From contig CM077600.1 of assembly GCA_039654915.1 (NCBI GenBank), positions 68,643,992 through 68,707,991 on the forward strand: DNA of 64,000 nt, read 5' to 3'. Under the pieces are notes generated by a model. It did not search any database, was not told where the DNA came from, and worked only from the letters and a program-made list of their open reading frames with translations. Shown one piece after another: positions 11,337 to 22,808 of the stretch. The translations under genes and the position numbers were made by a program. Source of the DNA: Aquilaria yunnanensis. Lineage: Eukaryota; Streptophyta; Magnoliopsida; Malvales; Thymelaeaceae. Positions within the stretch are counted from its first letter, which is position 1, and each line of letters opens with the position of its first letter.

Positions 11337-13881
11337 CTTGGCGCAACAAGATCTTTTTAAGATAGGATTTGAGCTCATTGAGCTAACTCTAGCTTGAACA
11401 GTTATCTAAGGCAGCTAGAAGTAGCTCCCTTAAGCTCAAGTCAGCTCACTTCAGCTATAAGTAGCTCAAAGTAGCTGGACTTGAGCTCAAGTTAGCTCAA
11501 GTTAGCTGAAGTCAACTCAAGTCAGCTCACTTCAGCTTTCGGTGGCTGAATGTAGCTGGACTTCAGCTCAAGTCAGCTCACTTCAGCTATAAGTAGCTCA
11601 AAGTAGCTGGACTTCAGCTCAAGTTAGCTCAAGTCAGCTCACTTCAGCTTTTGGTAGTTGAATGTAGCTGGACTTCAGCTCAAGTCAGCTCACTTCAGCT
11701 TCTGGTAGCTGAGTGTAGCTGGACTTCAGTTCACTTTAGCTGAGAGCAGCTAACTCCAGCTCAAGGTCAGGTCTAGGAGCTGGACCTCAGTTCATGGTGC
11801 TTGGTTGGAGCTCAAAGGAGCTCAATGTTGCATAAGAAGGAAAGTGAGCTAGCTTAGTGTCAGCTCACCTTGCTTTTAGCTCATAACCACCAAGAGACAC
11901 ATCTTTTGTGTAAAGGTATGTCTCTTCATCAAAAGAGATGAATATTGGCTAAAAAAACATGTCCTTTCATCCAAAGGAAGTGTTCCTTGAGTGAATAGAC
12001 TTGTATATTCGGCCATGGGGTGGCTGGGTGGTTATTGCACCAAGAGTGATGTCCTTTGACATCAAGAGACATGTATATTCGGCCATGAGGTGGTTATAGC
12101 ATCAAGTGTGATGTCCTTTGGCCTTAAAGGACATGTATTTTCGGCATAGGCTAGAAAAGACATGTTCCTTGGCCAAAGAGACACATCATTTTGGCCAAGA
12201 CATGTCTCTTGGCCAAAGGGACATGTCTTTTAGGCCAAAGGAAGTGTTCCTTGGCCAAAGAGACATGTATTTTCACCACCATAGATGACCCTTGGTGATA
12301 TGATCAAAGAAGGCACAACCAGTGATGATAAGGACCCATTGAAGATAACTAGTGGACCATTGACAAGGGAGAAGGCTAAGGAGCTCACTAGTGCACTTCA
12401 AGCTCGGATGTTGACAGATTGGCGATTTTCTGATAGAAAAATCATATGTTGAGCTAAAAAGATTGGAATTGAGTAATTCTTGATTCATTGGAAAGATAAC
12501 ATCTGGAGCTACAAATCATATGAATACCATGAAACCCAGTTTGCACGTTAAGGAGGTCGAATTTAGCTTCAAAGTCGTGATTTATGAGTTATCGCTGGTT
12601 CAAAAGCAGTTGCAGTATTTTGGGCATATCTTTGGATTTAGATGTCCGTTTTGTGTGGTTCAGGTGTCATTTCCAAGATAAGAAATAGAGATACAACTTT
12701 CATGCTTTGAATTTTGAGAAATCATTGCTACATCAAGTTCGAATTTCAGCTTGAAGTTGGAGACACAAGCCAGAATCACCCAAGAAGACTATTTTGGAGT
12801 TTTCATGGCCAATCTTGTTTTGTAACGTATTTTATTTTATTTTCCTATTTATTTACATTATTTAGGAAGTTATTTAAGCTATGGAATAGTTTTAAATCGT
12901 TTTGGACAAGTGGCATACGCTGCATTCATTAAACTTGTTCAAACTAGGAATTAGAGTCCTAATTTGACTAGGATTTCCTATGTCTTTGTATCTAGGATTC
13001 CTAAGGGATTTAGGCTGCTAATTTTGCCCAGCTTTTAACCCTAGTTTAGGCCTATATAAAGGCACATATTTTAGATGTAAACATACAGAAAAATTTCGAA
13101 ATAATATTGCTCTTTGGAGAGGTTTTCTCTTTGGTTCTTTGTGGACTGCCTTGGTGCACAAGTGTGCTTGTGTTCTTGGAGTTCTATACTTCTCGTTTCT
13201 AGTCACAGGTTGATTAGGGGTGGGGGTCTTCAAACCCAGTCTCTTTGATGTCTTGTGGAGCTTGAAAAACATCTTGGGCGCATTTCATGGTCTTTAGACC
13301 ATTGGGGTTCGCATCACTTGGCCAAAGGAAGTGTTCTTTGGCTTAAAGGAGATCTTACTTGGTGTAAAGGTGTGCCTTTTGGTTATCTATAAATAGCCTT
13401 TAATGGCCGGCCATTTCAAGGATTCCAAGACATTCCATTTGCTCCATTTTTCTTGAGAGAAAAGTCTCCTCCTTCCTTTCTTTTAGTGGCCGAAATATTA
13501 GACACCATTTTAGAGCATTGTGGATGGAATTACATTGAGATTATTCATCTCAATTGAAGCTTCAAGGTGCCCCTCTAAGATCAAGTTCTCCCTCAAGTTT
13601 TCACCAAAGATAACCAAGAAGAAAGGTGCACATTCTCTCTTGGTCTAGTAGCATGCTAGGTTTCAATTATTTACATGAATGTTCTTAGTAGCATGCTAGG
13701 ATTTGTTTGTCACAATATGTATGTAAAATTCACATGTTATATCAAATGCATAAAATATGTTAAAGAAATTAGAATGATGCATGCTTATATTCATATTGAA
13801 CTCAAATGAATAAATATTTATGTGACATATACATAAGTAGATAACATAAGAGTATGTTATCATGAGATCCTAAAATCTTCA
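11337..13881 (+). mobile_element. Ty1/copia solo LTR S2, interrupted by an N-type LTR
   Basis: Copia-family LTR in plus orientation: it starts TGTTGGAATTCTTGGCGC, ends AATCTTCA and is flanked by a perfect TSD ATCAA (11332-11336 and 13882-13886). Without the insertion at 12296-13316 it is about 1.52 kb. The U3 AGCT repeats (about 11350-11880) come first, as expected for this orientation. Opposite in orientation to S1, 1.08 kb away. Confidence 0.92.
12296..13316 (+). mobile_element. N-type gypsy solo LTR nested in S2
   Basis: A 1021-bp LTR starting TGATATGATCAAAGAAGG and ending GGGGTTCGCATCA, flanked by a perfect TSD CTTGG (12291-12295 and 13317-13321). Its first part matches N1/N2 LTRs (GATGATAAGGACCCATTGAA) rather than F LTRs. 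No internal sequence remains. Confidence 0.93.
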
Positions 13882-14623
13882 ATCAAAAAGTTCACAAACT
13901 GATTTTGAATGAAATAGAAACATTCACAACTTGTTTGGAATGAAAAGGGAACATCAACAACTAGTTTGGAATAAAATGGAAACATTCCCAACCTGTTGGA
14001 GTGAAAATGAAACATTCAGAACTTGTTTGGAATGAAATCAAAACATTCACAACTTGTTTTGAATGATATGGAAACATTCACAACTAGTTTTGAATCAAAT
14101 GGAAACATTCACAACTTGTTTGGAATGAATTGGAAACATTCACAACTTATTTGGAATGAAATGGAAATACTCACAACTAGTTTGGAATGAAATGGAAACA
14201 TTCACAACAAGTTTGGAATGAAATGGAAACATTCAAAACTTGTTTGGAATGAAATGGAAACATTCACAACTTGTTTTGAATGAAATGGAAACATTCAAAA
14301 CTTGTTTGTAATAAAATGGAAACCTTCACAACTAGTTTGGAATGAAATACAAACATGCACAACTTGTTTGGAATAAAATGGAAACAATCCCAGCTTGTTT
14401 GGAATGAATTGGAAACATTGACAACTTGTTTGGAATTAAATCGAAACATTCACAACTTGCTTGGATTGAAAAGGAAACATTCGCAACTTGTTTGGAATGA
14501 AACATTCACAACTTGTTTGGAATGAAATGCAAACATTCACAACTTCTTTGGAATGAAATGGAAACATTCACAACAAGTTTGGAATGAATAGAGAGATTCA
14601 CAGCTAGTTTAGAATGAATTGAA
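13882..14623. repeat. 31-bp minisatellite array, block 4
   Basis: 31-bp monomers between S2 and element A. It ends in TTGAA (14619-14623), the left TSD of A. Its last 50 bases match 23840-23885 and 61550-61600, which lack the A insertion. Confidence 0.95.
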
Positions 14624-15214
14624 TGAAGATTTTCCGGATCTTATGATAACATACTTTTATGTTATCTACTCATATATATGCCACATGCATATTTGTTCAT
14701 TTGAATTCAACATGGATATAGATATACATAATACTAATTCTTTAACATATTATTCATGCAGTTGATATAACATGCTATATAACATATCAATTTTACATAC
14801 ATATTGTGTCAAATAAATCCTAGCATGCTACTAAGAACATTCATGTAAATAATTCAAACCTAGCATGCTACTAAACCAAGAGAGAATGTGCACCTTTATT
14901 CTTGGTTATCTTTGGTGAAAACTTGAGGGAGAACTTGATCTTAGAGGGGCACCTTAAAGCTTGAATAGAGATGAACAATCTCTATTTACATCCACCCACA
15001 ATGCTCTCAAGAAGTGTTTAATATTTCGGCCTCTAAAGGAAATAGGAGGAGAACAATTTTCTCTCAAGAAAATGGAGCAAATAGAGTGCAAATTCGTACT
15101 TAAAATGGCCAGCCACTAAAGGCTATTTATAGATGACCAAAAGGCACACCTTTACACCAAGAAAGGTGTCTTTTAAGCCAAAGAACACTTCCTTTGGCTA
15201 AGGGTCATGTATGG

Positions 15215-15445
15215 TGGCGAAAATACATGTCTTTTAGCCAAAAAACACTTCCTTTAGCCTATAACCACCCATAACTACCTTATGGGCGAAAATACATGTC
15301 TTTTAGAGCCAAGGAACACTTCCTTTGGCCTATAACCACCCATAACCACCCATAACTACCTTATGGGCGAAAATACATGTCTTTTAGAGCCAAGGAACAC
15401 TTATTTTGGCCTATAACCACCCCATAACTACCTTATGGCCGAATA
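15215..15445 (-). repeat. Tandem repeat of about 65-75 bp in copia U3
   Basis: Units containing AAAATACATGTCTTTTAG, ACACTTCCTTTGGCC and TATAACCACCC recur about three times between the TATA box and the AGCT block. Equivalent repeats are in all copies of this LTR with variable unit number. Confidence 0.75.
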
Positions 15446-15579
15446 TACATGTCTTTTCACTCAAGGAACACTTCCTTTGGATGAAAGGACATGTTCTTTT
15501 AGCCAATAGTCATCTCTTTTGATGAAGAGACATACCTTTACACAAAAGATGTGTCTCTTGGTGGTTATGAGCTAAAAGC

Positions 15580-16040
15580 AAGGTGAGCTGGCACAAAGCT
15601 AGCTCACTATGCTACTTATGCACCATTGAGCTCCTTTGAGCTCCAACCAAGCACCATGAACTGAGGTCCAGCTCCTAGAGCTGACCTTGAGCTGGAATTA
15701 GCTGCTCTCAGCTGAAGTGAATTAAAGTCCAGCTACACTCAGCTACCAGAAGCTGAAGTGAGCTGACTTGAGCTGACTTGAGCTGACTTGAGTTAACTTG
15801 AGTTGAAGTCCAGCTACTTTGAGCCACTTATAGCTGAAGTGAGTTGACTTGAGTTGACTTGAGCTGACTTGAGCTAACTTGAGCTGAAGTCCAGCTACTT
15901 TGAGCTACTTATAGCTGAAGTGAGTTGACTTGAGCTGAAGTCCAGCTACTCTGAGCTACTTATAGCTGCAGTGAGCTGACATAAGCTAACTTGAGCTAAA
16001 GGGAGCTACTTCTAGCTGCCTTAGATAGCTGTTCAAGCTA
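15580..16040 (-). repeat. AGCT-rich short tandem repeats in copia U3
   Basis: Degenerate 10-bp periodicity built from AGCT followed by NACTTG or GAAGTN, repeated tens of times. Copy number differs between the LTRs of this family. The position is upstream of the LTR TATA box, so enhancer-like function is possible but not shown. Confidence 0.85.
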
Positions 16041-16103
16041 GAGTTAGCTCAATGAGCTCAAATCCTACCTTAAAAGGATCTTGGTGCGCCAAGAATTCCA
16101 ACA

Positions 16104-16112
16104 AACTCCCAC
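16104..16112 (-). promoter_or_regulatory. PPT of copia A
   Basis: Reverse complement GTGGGAGTT directly abuts the 3' LTR; the same sequence abuts the 3' LTR of element B at 30631. Confidence 0.75.
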
Positions 16113-17350
16113 TCGCACTAAGATGCTTTTAAACTTCCAGCTCCCATTCAAAACAAATTCCTTAATCCTTATAGCCGAAATAATCCAGACATTTCTACAT
16201 ATATAGAGTTGTGGGTGCGACCTCAGGCACACACACTAAGTCTCTTCTACTGAGGTTGTTAGACTCTCAATAGAAGATTGTCCTCTCCTCATAGTTTGAA
16301 CTTCTTCAAACTTTCCTTTCAACACATCAAATTCAAGTGTGTTGCTTAAACACATCAAGCTTGCTTGAACACATCAAACTATGCCTCCCAGACCCCAGAC
16401 ATATGATACACTTCTTAATCACAATCAGTCTCTTTCTTAGAATTTCAACTCCATGATTGTATTAAGCATTGAGTACTCATTTCAATCACTTGTCATTCAA
16501 TCTAGCATACTACTCACAGTAATACGTGGGCCCAAGATTGTATTTAGTGAACGTGTATCATCTTAATGTCTTTCCTTTTAGCTTCAACTACTTAGGTCAA
16601 TGAGTTAACATGATTACCCAAAAGGAGGATACTCCAGTCTCATTTCTCTAAGAACTTCGACAACCAATCAAAGTAATCATAATTAACTCAACTTCCTAAT
16701 AGCAAGCCATAGTCACTAAGAGTCTGATTCAAAGAATCTCACACTAAGCAAGAATAGAGACAACTTGCTTGAATTCTTCTTTGGTCGTATTTCATGGTCA
16801 TGGAACACTTGGAAACACATCCATTAAAGTTCCATAATACACTTCTAAGGTGTTTTACTCATGTCACTCCTACTTGGAGTGATCTCCATTTCAATTGAGG
16901 AGTGTGTCATTTCTCCCACTTAAAACACCACTAAGTGTACTCCTCTTAACACATAAAAGGAGGACATGTCAATAACCATGAAATTTCTCCATGTAAGCCC
17001 TAGCTTACATCTAACATAGGCTAGGATGTATGAATGGTCATACAAACAGAATGCACCAAAGCATGGAATCTTGATTACTCATAATCAAGGCGACCATAAA
17101 AGCTAAAGTGTCATGTGTTGGAGCATGACTCCCACTTAAATGTATCATTCACTTAAGTTTCATTTAAGTCTTTAGCCAGTCTCATCCTTAATCTTACACA
17201 AAGATCAAGGGCGGATGACTCGTGTGAGAAAGTTATCCTCTGCCTGTGTTTGACATGTTCATTTGTTCGTTGTGATTCATAAAATTGAACTGAGTATTTC
17301 ATAAAATACATAACATGTGTGACACCAAAGAGGTGAAGTACATCCAACAT
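16113..17350 (-). other. Long 3' untranslated region of copia A
   Basis: About 1.24 kb between the pol stop and the PPT, without a supported ORF. The same region exists in B, where it carries N2. No known domain or RNA motif is visible to me. Confidence 0.6.
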
Positions 17351-20266
17351 TTACAATCTTCTAAGACCCATTGCTCTAACATGTCGAGCAAATACAAGTG
17401 GTGGCAATGGCTTAGTGAGAGGATCCGCCACCGTCAGGTCTGTAGAAATGTACTCAATCCTAACTTCACCCTCTTTAATTGCATCTCGCACAAAGTTATA
17501 TTTCATGCTAATGTGCTTGGTCTTTCCATGGTATTTGGGGTCTTTGGTATAAGCCATGGCTGCCATACTATCACTGTAGATAGTAATGGGTTTCTCAATA
17601 GAAAACCTAGACTCCAAATTCTTAAGGAAATAACCTAGCCAAAGGGCTTCTTGTACAGCTAAGGCACATGAAATAAATTCAGCCTTCATTGTGGACAATG
17701 CTGTACAAGTTTGCTTCTTACTACACCAAGTAGTAGCCCCGCCATTTAGCATGAAAAGATAACCAGATGTAGACTTGCTGGAGTCTCTATCTCCTCCCCA
17801 ATCAGCATCGGAATAGCCACGTAAACCAAGGTCTTTACCTTGGTAACAAAGCCAATAATCCTTAGTACCCTTGAGGTACCTTAGGATCCTCTTGACACTT
17901 TTCCAATGCTTCAGACCAGGGTTGGAAGAATATCGTGCTAGAAGTCCAACCGCTTGGCTGATGTCTGGCCTTGTACATAACATGGCGTACATCAAGCTAC
18001 CAATGGCACTTAGGTAGGGGATCTGAGCCATCTCTTCCTTTTCTTTTGGAGTCTTAGGACATAAGTCCTTTCCAATCTTGCAACCATATGCAAGAGGTGT
18101 ACTCATGGGCTTTGCATTTGTTAAGTTGAACCTTGCAAGAATCTTATCAATATAAGGTTCTTGAGAAAGGGCCAATAGCCTTGCCTTTCTATCCCTCAGG
18201 ATCTTAACCCCTAGGATAAAGGCAGCCTCTCCCATGTCCTTCATGTCAAAGGTGGAAGACAACCATCCCTTGATGGTACTTAACAATGCAACCCCATTAC
18301 TTGCAATCAGTATATCATCTACATATAGAGTCAATACTGCAAAACTAGACCCAGAAGAGTACAAGTATACACAATGGTCTTCATGCATCATCACAAAGCC
18401 ATAGCTTGTGATTCCATGGTGAAACTTCAAGTACCACTGTCTTGAAGCTTGCTTCAGACCATAGATAGACATCTTCAATCTACATACCTTGTCCTCTTGA
18501 CCCTTTTGGACAAACCCCTCAGGTTGTCTCATATATATCTCCTCACTCAAATCACCATTGAGAAAGGCGGTCTTTACATCCATTTGATGTAACTCTAGGT
18601 CCAGATTTGCCACGATGGCAAGTAATATCCTGATGGAAGTGAATTTTACAATAGGAGAGAAGGTGTCTTTGAAATCAACACCCTCCTTCTGTGTAAAACC
18701 CTTGGCCACCAAACGGGCCTTGTATCTTTCGATACTTCCATCAGAGTTCACCTTGATCTTGAGAACCCACTTGTTCCCAATTGCCTTACGGCCTGGAGGA
18801 AGATCACTTAGCTCCCAAACCCCATTGAGATGCATTGAATGCAACTTATCCTTCATTGCATTTAGCCACTCTTCCCTCTGTGCACCCTCAAGAGCCTCCT
18901 TAATGTTACTTGGTTCATCTATCTCAGATGCAACCAAATTTGCCTCACTATCCAAGATCCACCATTCTTTAGGTGGTCCAAATTTCCTCATTGATCTTCT
19001 CAATGTAGGTTGAGATGGAGGCAACTCATGCTCCATCTCTTGAGGCTCAACATTTTGCTCTTGAGTATCCTCAACTCCCTCTTGAACAAAACCTTCCTCT
19101 TGGAGGTCTTGCTCATGTTGGTCCACAACAACAAGTATTTCTGGAGCCATTGCTCCATGTGGTTGAGGTACTCCCTCTAGAGTAGGTGCATGTGTCCCAG
19201 GTGTCCTTATGACACTTGGTTGATCCTCATCTGGGATCTGGCTTAATGAGGTTAAGTCACCACATTCACCAACTTTGGGAAACTCATCCTCCACAAAGTT
19301 AGCATTCCTTGCATCAAAGATGTTCCCAGTTTTGTGACTTATATCCAAGAACACATAACCCCTAGATTGTTCAGCATAACCAAGGAAGGCACACCTCCTC
19401 CCTCTTGGACCCAACTTTCCCAAAGGATGGTCCGTTATGTGAACATAAGCTAAACAACCCCAAGGGCGTAAATAGCTTAGGTTAAGAGTTTTCTTCTTTC
19501 ATAACTCATATGGAGAAGAGTTCACATTCTTGATGGGTACTCTATTGAGGACATGAACTGCACACAGCAGTGCATCACTCCAATAAATGATGTCTAAGTT
19601 GGCCTTTGCCATCATGGAACGTACCATGTCCATAAGAGTTCTATTTTTTCTCTCAGACACTCCATTCTGTTGGGGTGTCCAAGGAAGAGTGAACTCCCTT
19701 TCAATACCCTTTAAGTCACAAAATGCCTTGAATGCATTTGATGTATACTTTCCACCCCTATCTGTCCTCAAGGGCTTAACCTTCTTACCTACTTGGTTCT
19801 CAACCAAGTGTACATACTTCTCAAAGCATGCCAAGGCCTCTGCCTTGTTTCTTAGTAGGTAGATGTGGGTGAATCGAGTGTAATCATTTGTGAATGTGAT
19901 GAAATACTTAAATCCATTTCTGGATTCAACCCTCATTGGCCCACACAGTTCAGAGTGAACTAAACTTAGTGCCTCACTTCTCCTAGTTGCTTTGCCAAAA
20001 GGCTTTCTTGTGGCTTTGCCCTCTAGGCATGATTGGCAACTTGGAAGGACAACCTTGGTCAAGGAACCTAGCAAGCCACTCTTGGCTAGCTTGTCCATTC
20101 TATCTTGACCAATATGACCCAACCTCTCATGCCATCTCATTTCATTTGTGACCTCTGTCACATAGCAACTAGGACTTGCAACAGAATGGTCAATTGGCTT
20201 TAACTCATAAAGCCCATTATTAACTGAACAAGTGCATACTATCTGATCATCTTTAATAATAGACAC
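17351..20266 (-). pseudogene. Copia pol (integrase, RT, RNase H) of A, broken
   Basis: Pol of element A; both parts are in one frame but separated by a stop at 19499-19501, where B has Trp (TGG to TGA). The first part (19499-20266) holds the GAG-pre-integrase/HHCC segment (WHERLGH, CQSC) and integrase core. The first catalytic Asp appears changed to Glu (HSELCGPM; B has YSDLCGPM); the second Asp (RTDRGG) and Glu region (NGVSERKNRT) are kept. The second part (17351-19423) has reverse transcriptase with YVDDIL at residues 367-372 of that ORF, then RNase H with DADW near 538, ending FARHVRAMGLRRL. Protease is absent, and the frame differs from gag. Lineage among copia clades (Tork/TAR-like) is a guess. 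Confidence 0.9.
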
Positions 20267-20273
20267 ATTATTA

Positions 20274-21146
20274 TTAAAAAATGTTGCACTCAGTTAGTAA
20301 TGTACATGACACAACATGTACAATGGAAGTAGAAGGGTATGTATGTACCTTGGGTGGACCCTTGCAATCCTTTGCAAAGTGTCCTTTATACCCACAGTTG
20401 AAGCACTTCAGCTTGCTTATGTCCCGCTTCTTTTTGAACTTTTTCTTGGAAGCAGGACCTTTTCCCTTGCCCTTCCCTGGTCCTCCTTTGCCACCACTCT
20501 TCTTCCATCCCTTCGGGATAGAGGATGAGGCAACATATGCCTTAGAATGGTCCTTGAGGGCCATCACCTCAGCCTCAAGGAAGAGGTGACGAGCAATGTC
20601 ATCAAATGACATTATTTGAGGGTTATGGCGTAAGTTGACCTTCATCAACTGCCATTCCTCATCGGGCAAGGAACGGATTATTGCTTGCACTTGTTGCTCA
20701 TCAGTGAGCACATGCCCTGCTGTCTTGAGTTGGTGGATCATGCGTGATATCTCATGTAAATGAGCACTCATAGAGTGATCAGCACGCTTCACATAATTCT
20801 CAATCCTGAGAATTATTGAGCATTGTTTCTCTATAGAAACATCTCCATACTTGGCCTTGACTGAGTCCCATATGGCCTTAGCCCCCTTAAGCAAGGAGAA
20901 TTCCACCATAATCTCATCCACCATAGTGGAGAGGAGAGTGACTCTACACATAGAGTTCTTCTTAAGGAATGCCTCATAGGCAGTCCTATCCTGTCCCTCA
21001 TCAGGAGGCATGATCTCTTGAGTGAGCACATCAAGAGTATCTTGCTCAGTTAAAATGAATTTGACCTTCTGTTGCCAAATTGAATAGTTTTCACCATCCA
21101 ATTTGAGGTCACGGTTTAATTCTGCAACTATATTGTTACAAGCCAT
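20274..21146 (-). CDS. Copia Gag of A, 290 aa
   Basis: Capsid/nucleocapsid protein of the copia element. The ATG at 21146 lies 254 bp from the PBS. Residues 1-200 match the plant copia Gag layout (LDGENYSIWQQKVKF near the start, then the helical Retrotran_gag_2-like region with IRSLPDEEW). A Gly/Lys-rich basic linker follows at about 210-245, and a CCHC zinc knuckle CFNCGYKGHFAKDC at 248-261. The ORF stops shortly after LLTECN, because the protease region that follows in B (VDSGATDH) is deleted. Copia Gag and Pol normally share one ORF, so this is a truncated polyprotein although Gag itself looks whole. Confidence 0.88.
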   Translation of the reverse strand: MACNNIVAELNRDLKLDGENYSIWQQKVKFILTEQDTLDVLTQEIMPPDEGQDRTAYEAFLKKNSMCRVTLLSTMVDEIMVEFSLLKGAKAIWDSVKAKYGDVSIEKQCSIILRIENYVKRADHSMSAHLHEISRMIHQLKTAGHVLTDEQQVQAIIRSLPDEEWQLMKVNLRHNPQIMSFDDIARHLFLEAEVMALKDHSKAYVASSSIPKGWKKSGGKGGPGKGKGKGPASKKKFKKKRDISKLKCFNCGYKGHFAKDCKGPPKVHTYPSTSIVHVVSCTLLTECNIF

Positions 21147-21399
21147 CTACATTGATGCAATTCACATGTTTTAGTTCAATTTACACAACAAGACTCAACA
21201 AAGCAACATGTGTATGAAACAACTTCTAACATGCTCATATATGGCAAAAGAGATGCATATAGCATTCGATCAGAAATACATAAACATGCCTTCATTGCTT
21301 CATACACATATCCTTCGTTAGCCTTTATCAAAATCATACACATATGTATGATCCTAAATCATGCTTACTACATGCAACATATACATTTTCATGACCTAG
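21147..21399 (-). other. 5' leader of copia A
   Basis: Short untranslated leader between PBS and gag ATG. It is also present, in pieces, in C (41353-41493 plus 56282-56340) and B (57831-58081). AT-rich, no ORF supported. Confidence 0.75.
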
Positions 21400-21411
21400 G
21401 CTCTGATACCA
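21400..21411 (-). promoter_or_regulatory. PBS of copia A (initiator tRNA-Met type)
   Basis: Reverse complement TGGTATCAGAGC, two bases from the 5' LTR end. Confidence 0.93.
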
Positions 21412-21413
21412 AT

Positions 21414-22808
21414 TGAAGATTTTCTGGATCTTATGATAACATACTTTTATGTTATCTACTCATATATATGCCACAAGCATATTTGTTCATTTGAATTCAA
21501 CGTGGATATAGATATACATAATACTAATTCTTTAACATATTATTCATGCAGTTGATATAACATGCTATATAACATATCAATTTTACATACATATTGTGTC
21601 AAATAAATCCTAGCATGCTACTAAGAACATTCATGTAAATAATTCAAACCTAGTATGCTACTAAACCAAGAGAGAATGTGCACCTTTCTTCTTGGTTATC
21701 TTTGGTGAAAACTTGAGGGAGAACTTGATCTTAGAGGGGCACCTTAAAGCTTGAATAGAGATGAATAATCTCTATGTAAATCCACCCACAATGCTCTCAA
21801 GAAGTGTTTAATATTTCGGCCTCTAAAGCAAATAGGAGGAGAACAATTTTCTCTCAAGAAAATGGAGCAAATAGAGTGCAAATTCGTACTTAAAATGGCC
21901 AGCCACTAAAGGCTATTTATAGATGACCAAAAGGCACACCTTTACACCAAGAAAGGTGTCTTTTAAGCCAAAGAACACTTCTTTTGGCTAAGGGTCATGT
22001 ATGGTGGCGAAAATACATGTCTTTTAGCCAAAAAACACTTCCTTTAGCCTATAACCACCCATAACTACCTTATGGGCGAAAATACATGTCTTTTAGAGCC
22101 AAGGAACACTTCCTTTGGCCTATAACCACCCATAACCACCCATAACTACCTTATGGGCGAAAATACATGTCTTTTAGAGCCAAGGAACACTTATTTTGGC
22201 CTATAACCACCCCATAACTACCTTATGGCCGAATATACATGTCTTTTCACTCAAGGAACACTTCCTTTGGATGAAAGGACATGTTCTTTTAGCCAATAGT
22301 CATCTCTTTTGATGAAGAGACATACCTTTACACAAAAGATGTGTCTCTTGGTGGTTATGAGCTAAAAGCAAGGTGAGCTGGCACAAAGCTAGCTCACTAT
22401 GCTACTTATGCACCATTGAGCTCCTTTGAGCTCCAACCAAGCACCATGAACTGAGGTCCAGCTCCTAGAGCTGACCTTGAGCTGGAGTTAGCTGCTCTCA
22501 GCTGAAGTGAATTGAAGTCCAGCTACACTCAGCTACCAGAAGCTGAAGTGAGTTGACTTGAGCTGACTTGAGCTAACTTGAGCTAACTTGAGCCGACGTC
22601 CAGCTACTTTGAGCTACTTATAGCTGAAGTGAGCTGACTTGAGCTGAAGTCCAGCTACTCTGAGCTACTTATAGCTTCAGTGAGCTGACATAAGCTAACT
22701 TGAGCTAAAGGGAGCTACTTCTAGCTACCTTAGATAGCTGTTCAAGCTAGAGTTAGCTCAATGAGCTCAAATCCTTAAAAGGATCTTGGTGCGCCAAGAA
22801 TTCCAACA
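21414..22808 (-). repeat. 5' LTR of copia A
   Basis: 1395-bp partner of 14624-16103 with the same ends. Promoter-side LTR for minus-strand transcription. AGCT repeats lie at about 22360-22750. TSD TTGAA follows. Confidence 0.95.
21914..21921 (-). promoter_or_regulatory. TATA box in copia A 5' LTR
   Basis: TATAAATA on the minus strand in the context CTATAAATAGCC. It is conserved in most copies; in the B 5' LTR the equivalent base is changed (TATTTATT on plus, near 58583). Confidence 0.7.

Larger units (their letters stand above)
14624..16103 (-). repeat. 3' LTR of copia A
   Basis: 1480-bp LTR, TGAAGATTTTCC... to TTCCAACA on the plus strand. It is 85 bp longer than the other LTR, mainly because it has more U3 AGCT repeat units (about 15580-16040). 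Reverse-strand TATA at about 15124-15131. Confidence 0.95.
14624..22808 (-). mobile_element. Ty1/copia retrotransposon A, full-length but defective
   Basis: An 8185-bp element with two LTRs (1480 and 1395 bp), a tRNA-Met PBS next to the right LTR, a PPT next to the left LTR, and a perfect TSD TTGAA (14619-14623 and 22809-22813). Coding is on the minus strand in gag-integrase-RT-RNase H order, which defines copia. It has lost the protease region and has a stop in pol, so it cannot be autonomous now. It is inserted in the 31-bp array. Confidence 0.96.

Noticed and set aside
15580..16040. AGCT repeats as an independent microsatellite locus
   Set aside because: They occur at the same place in every copy of the copia LTR, so they are part of U3.
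20281..20589. Plus-strand ORFs opposite copia gag and pol (20281-20589, 18615-19013, 17315-17638 and their B equivalents)
   Set aside because: They are antisense shadows of clear Gag and Pol domains.
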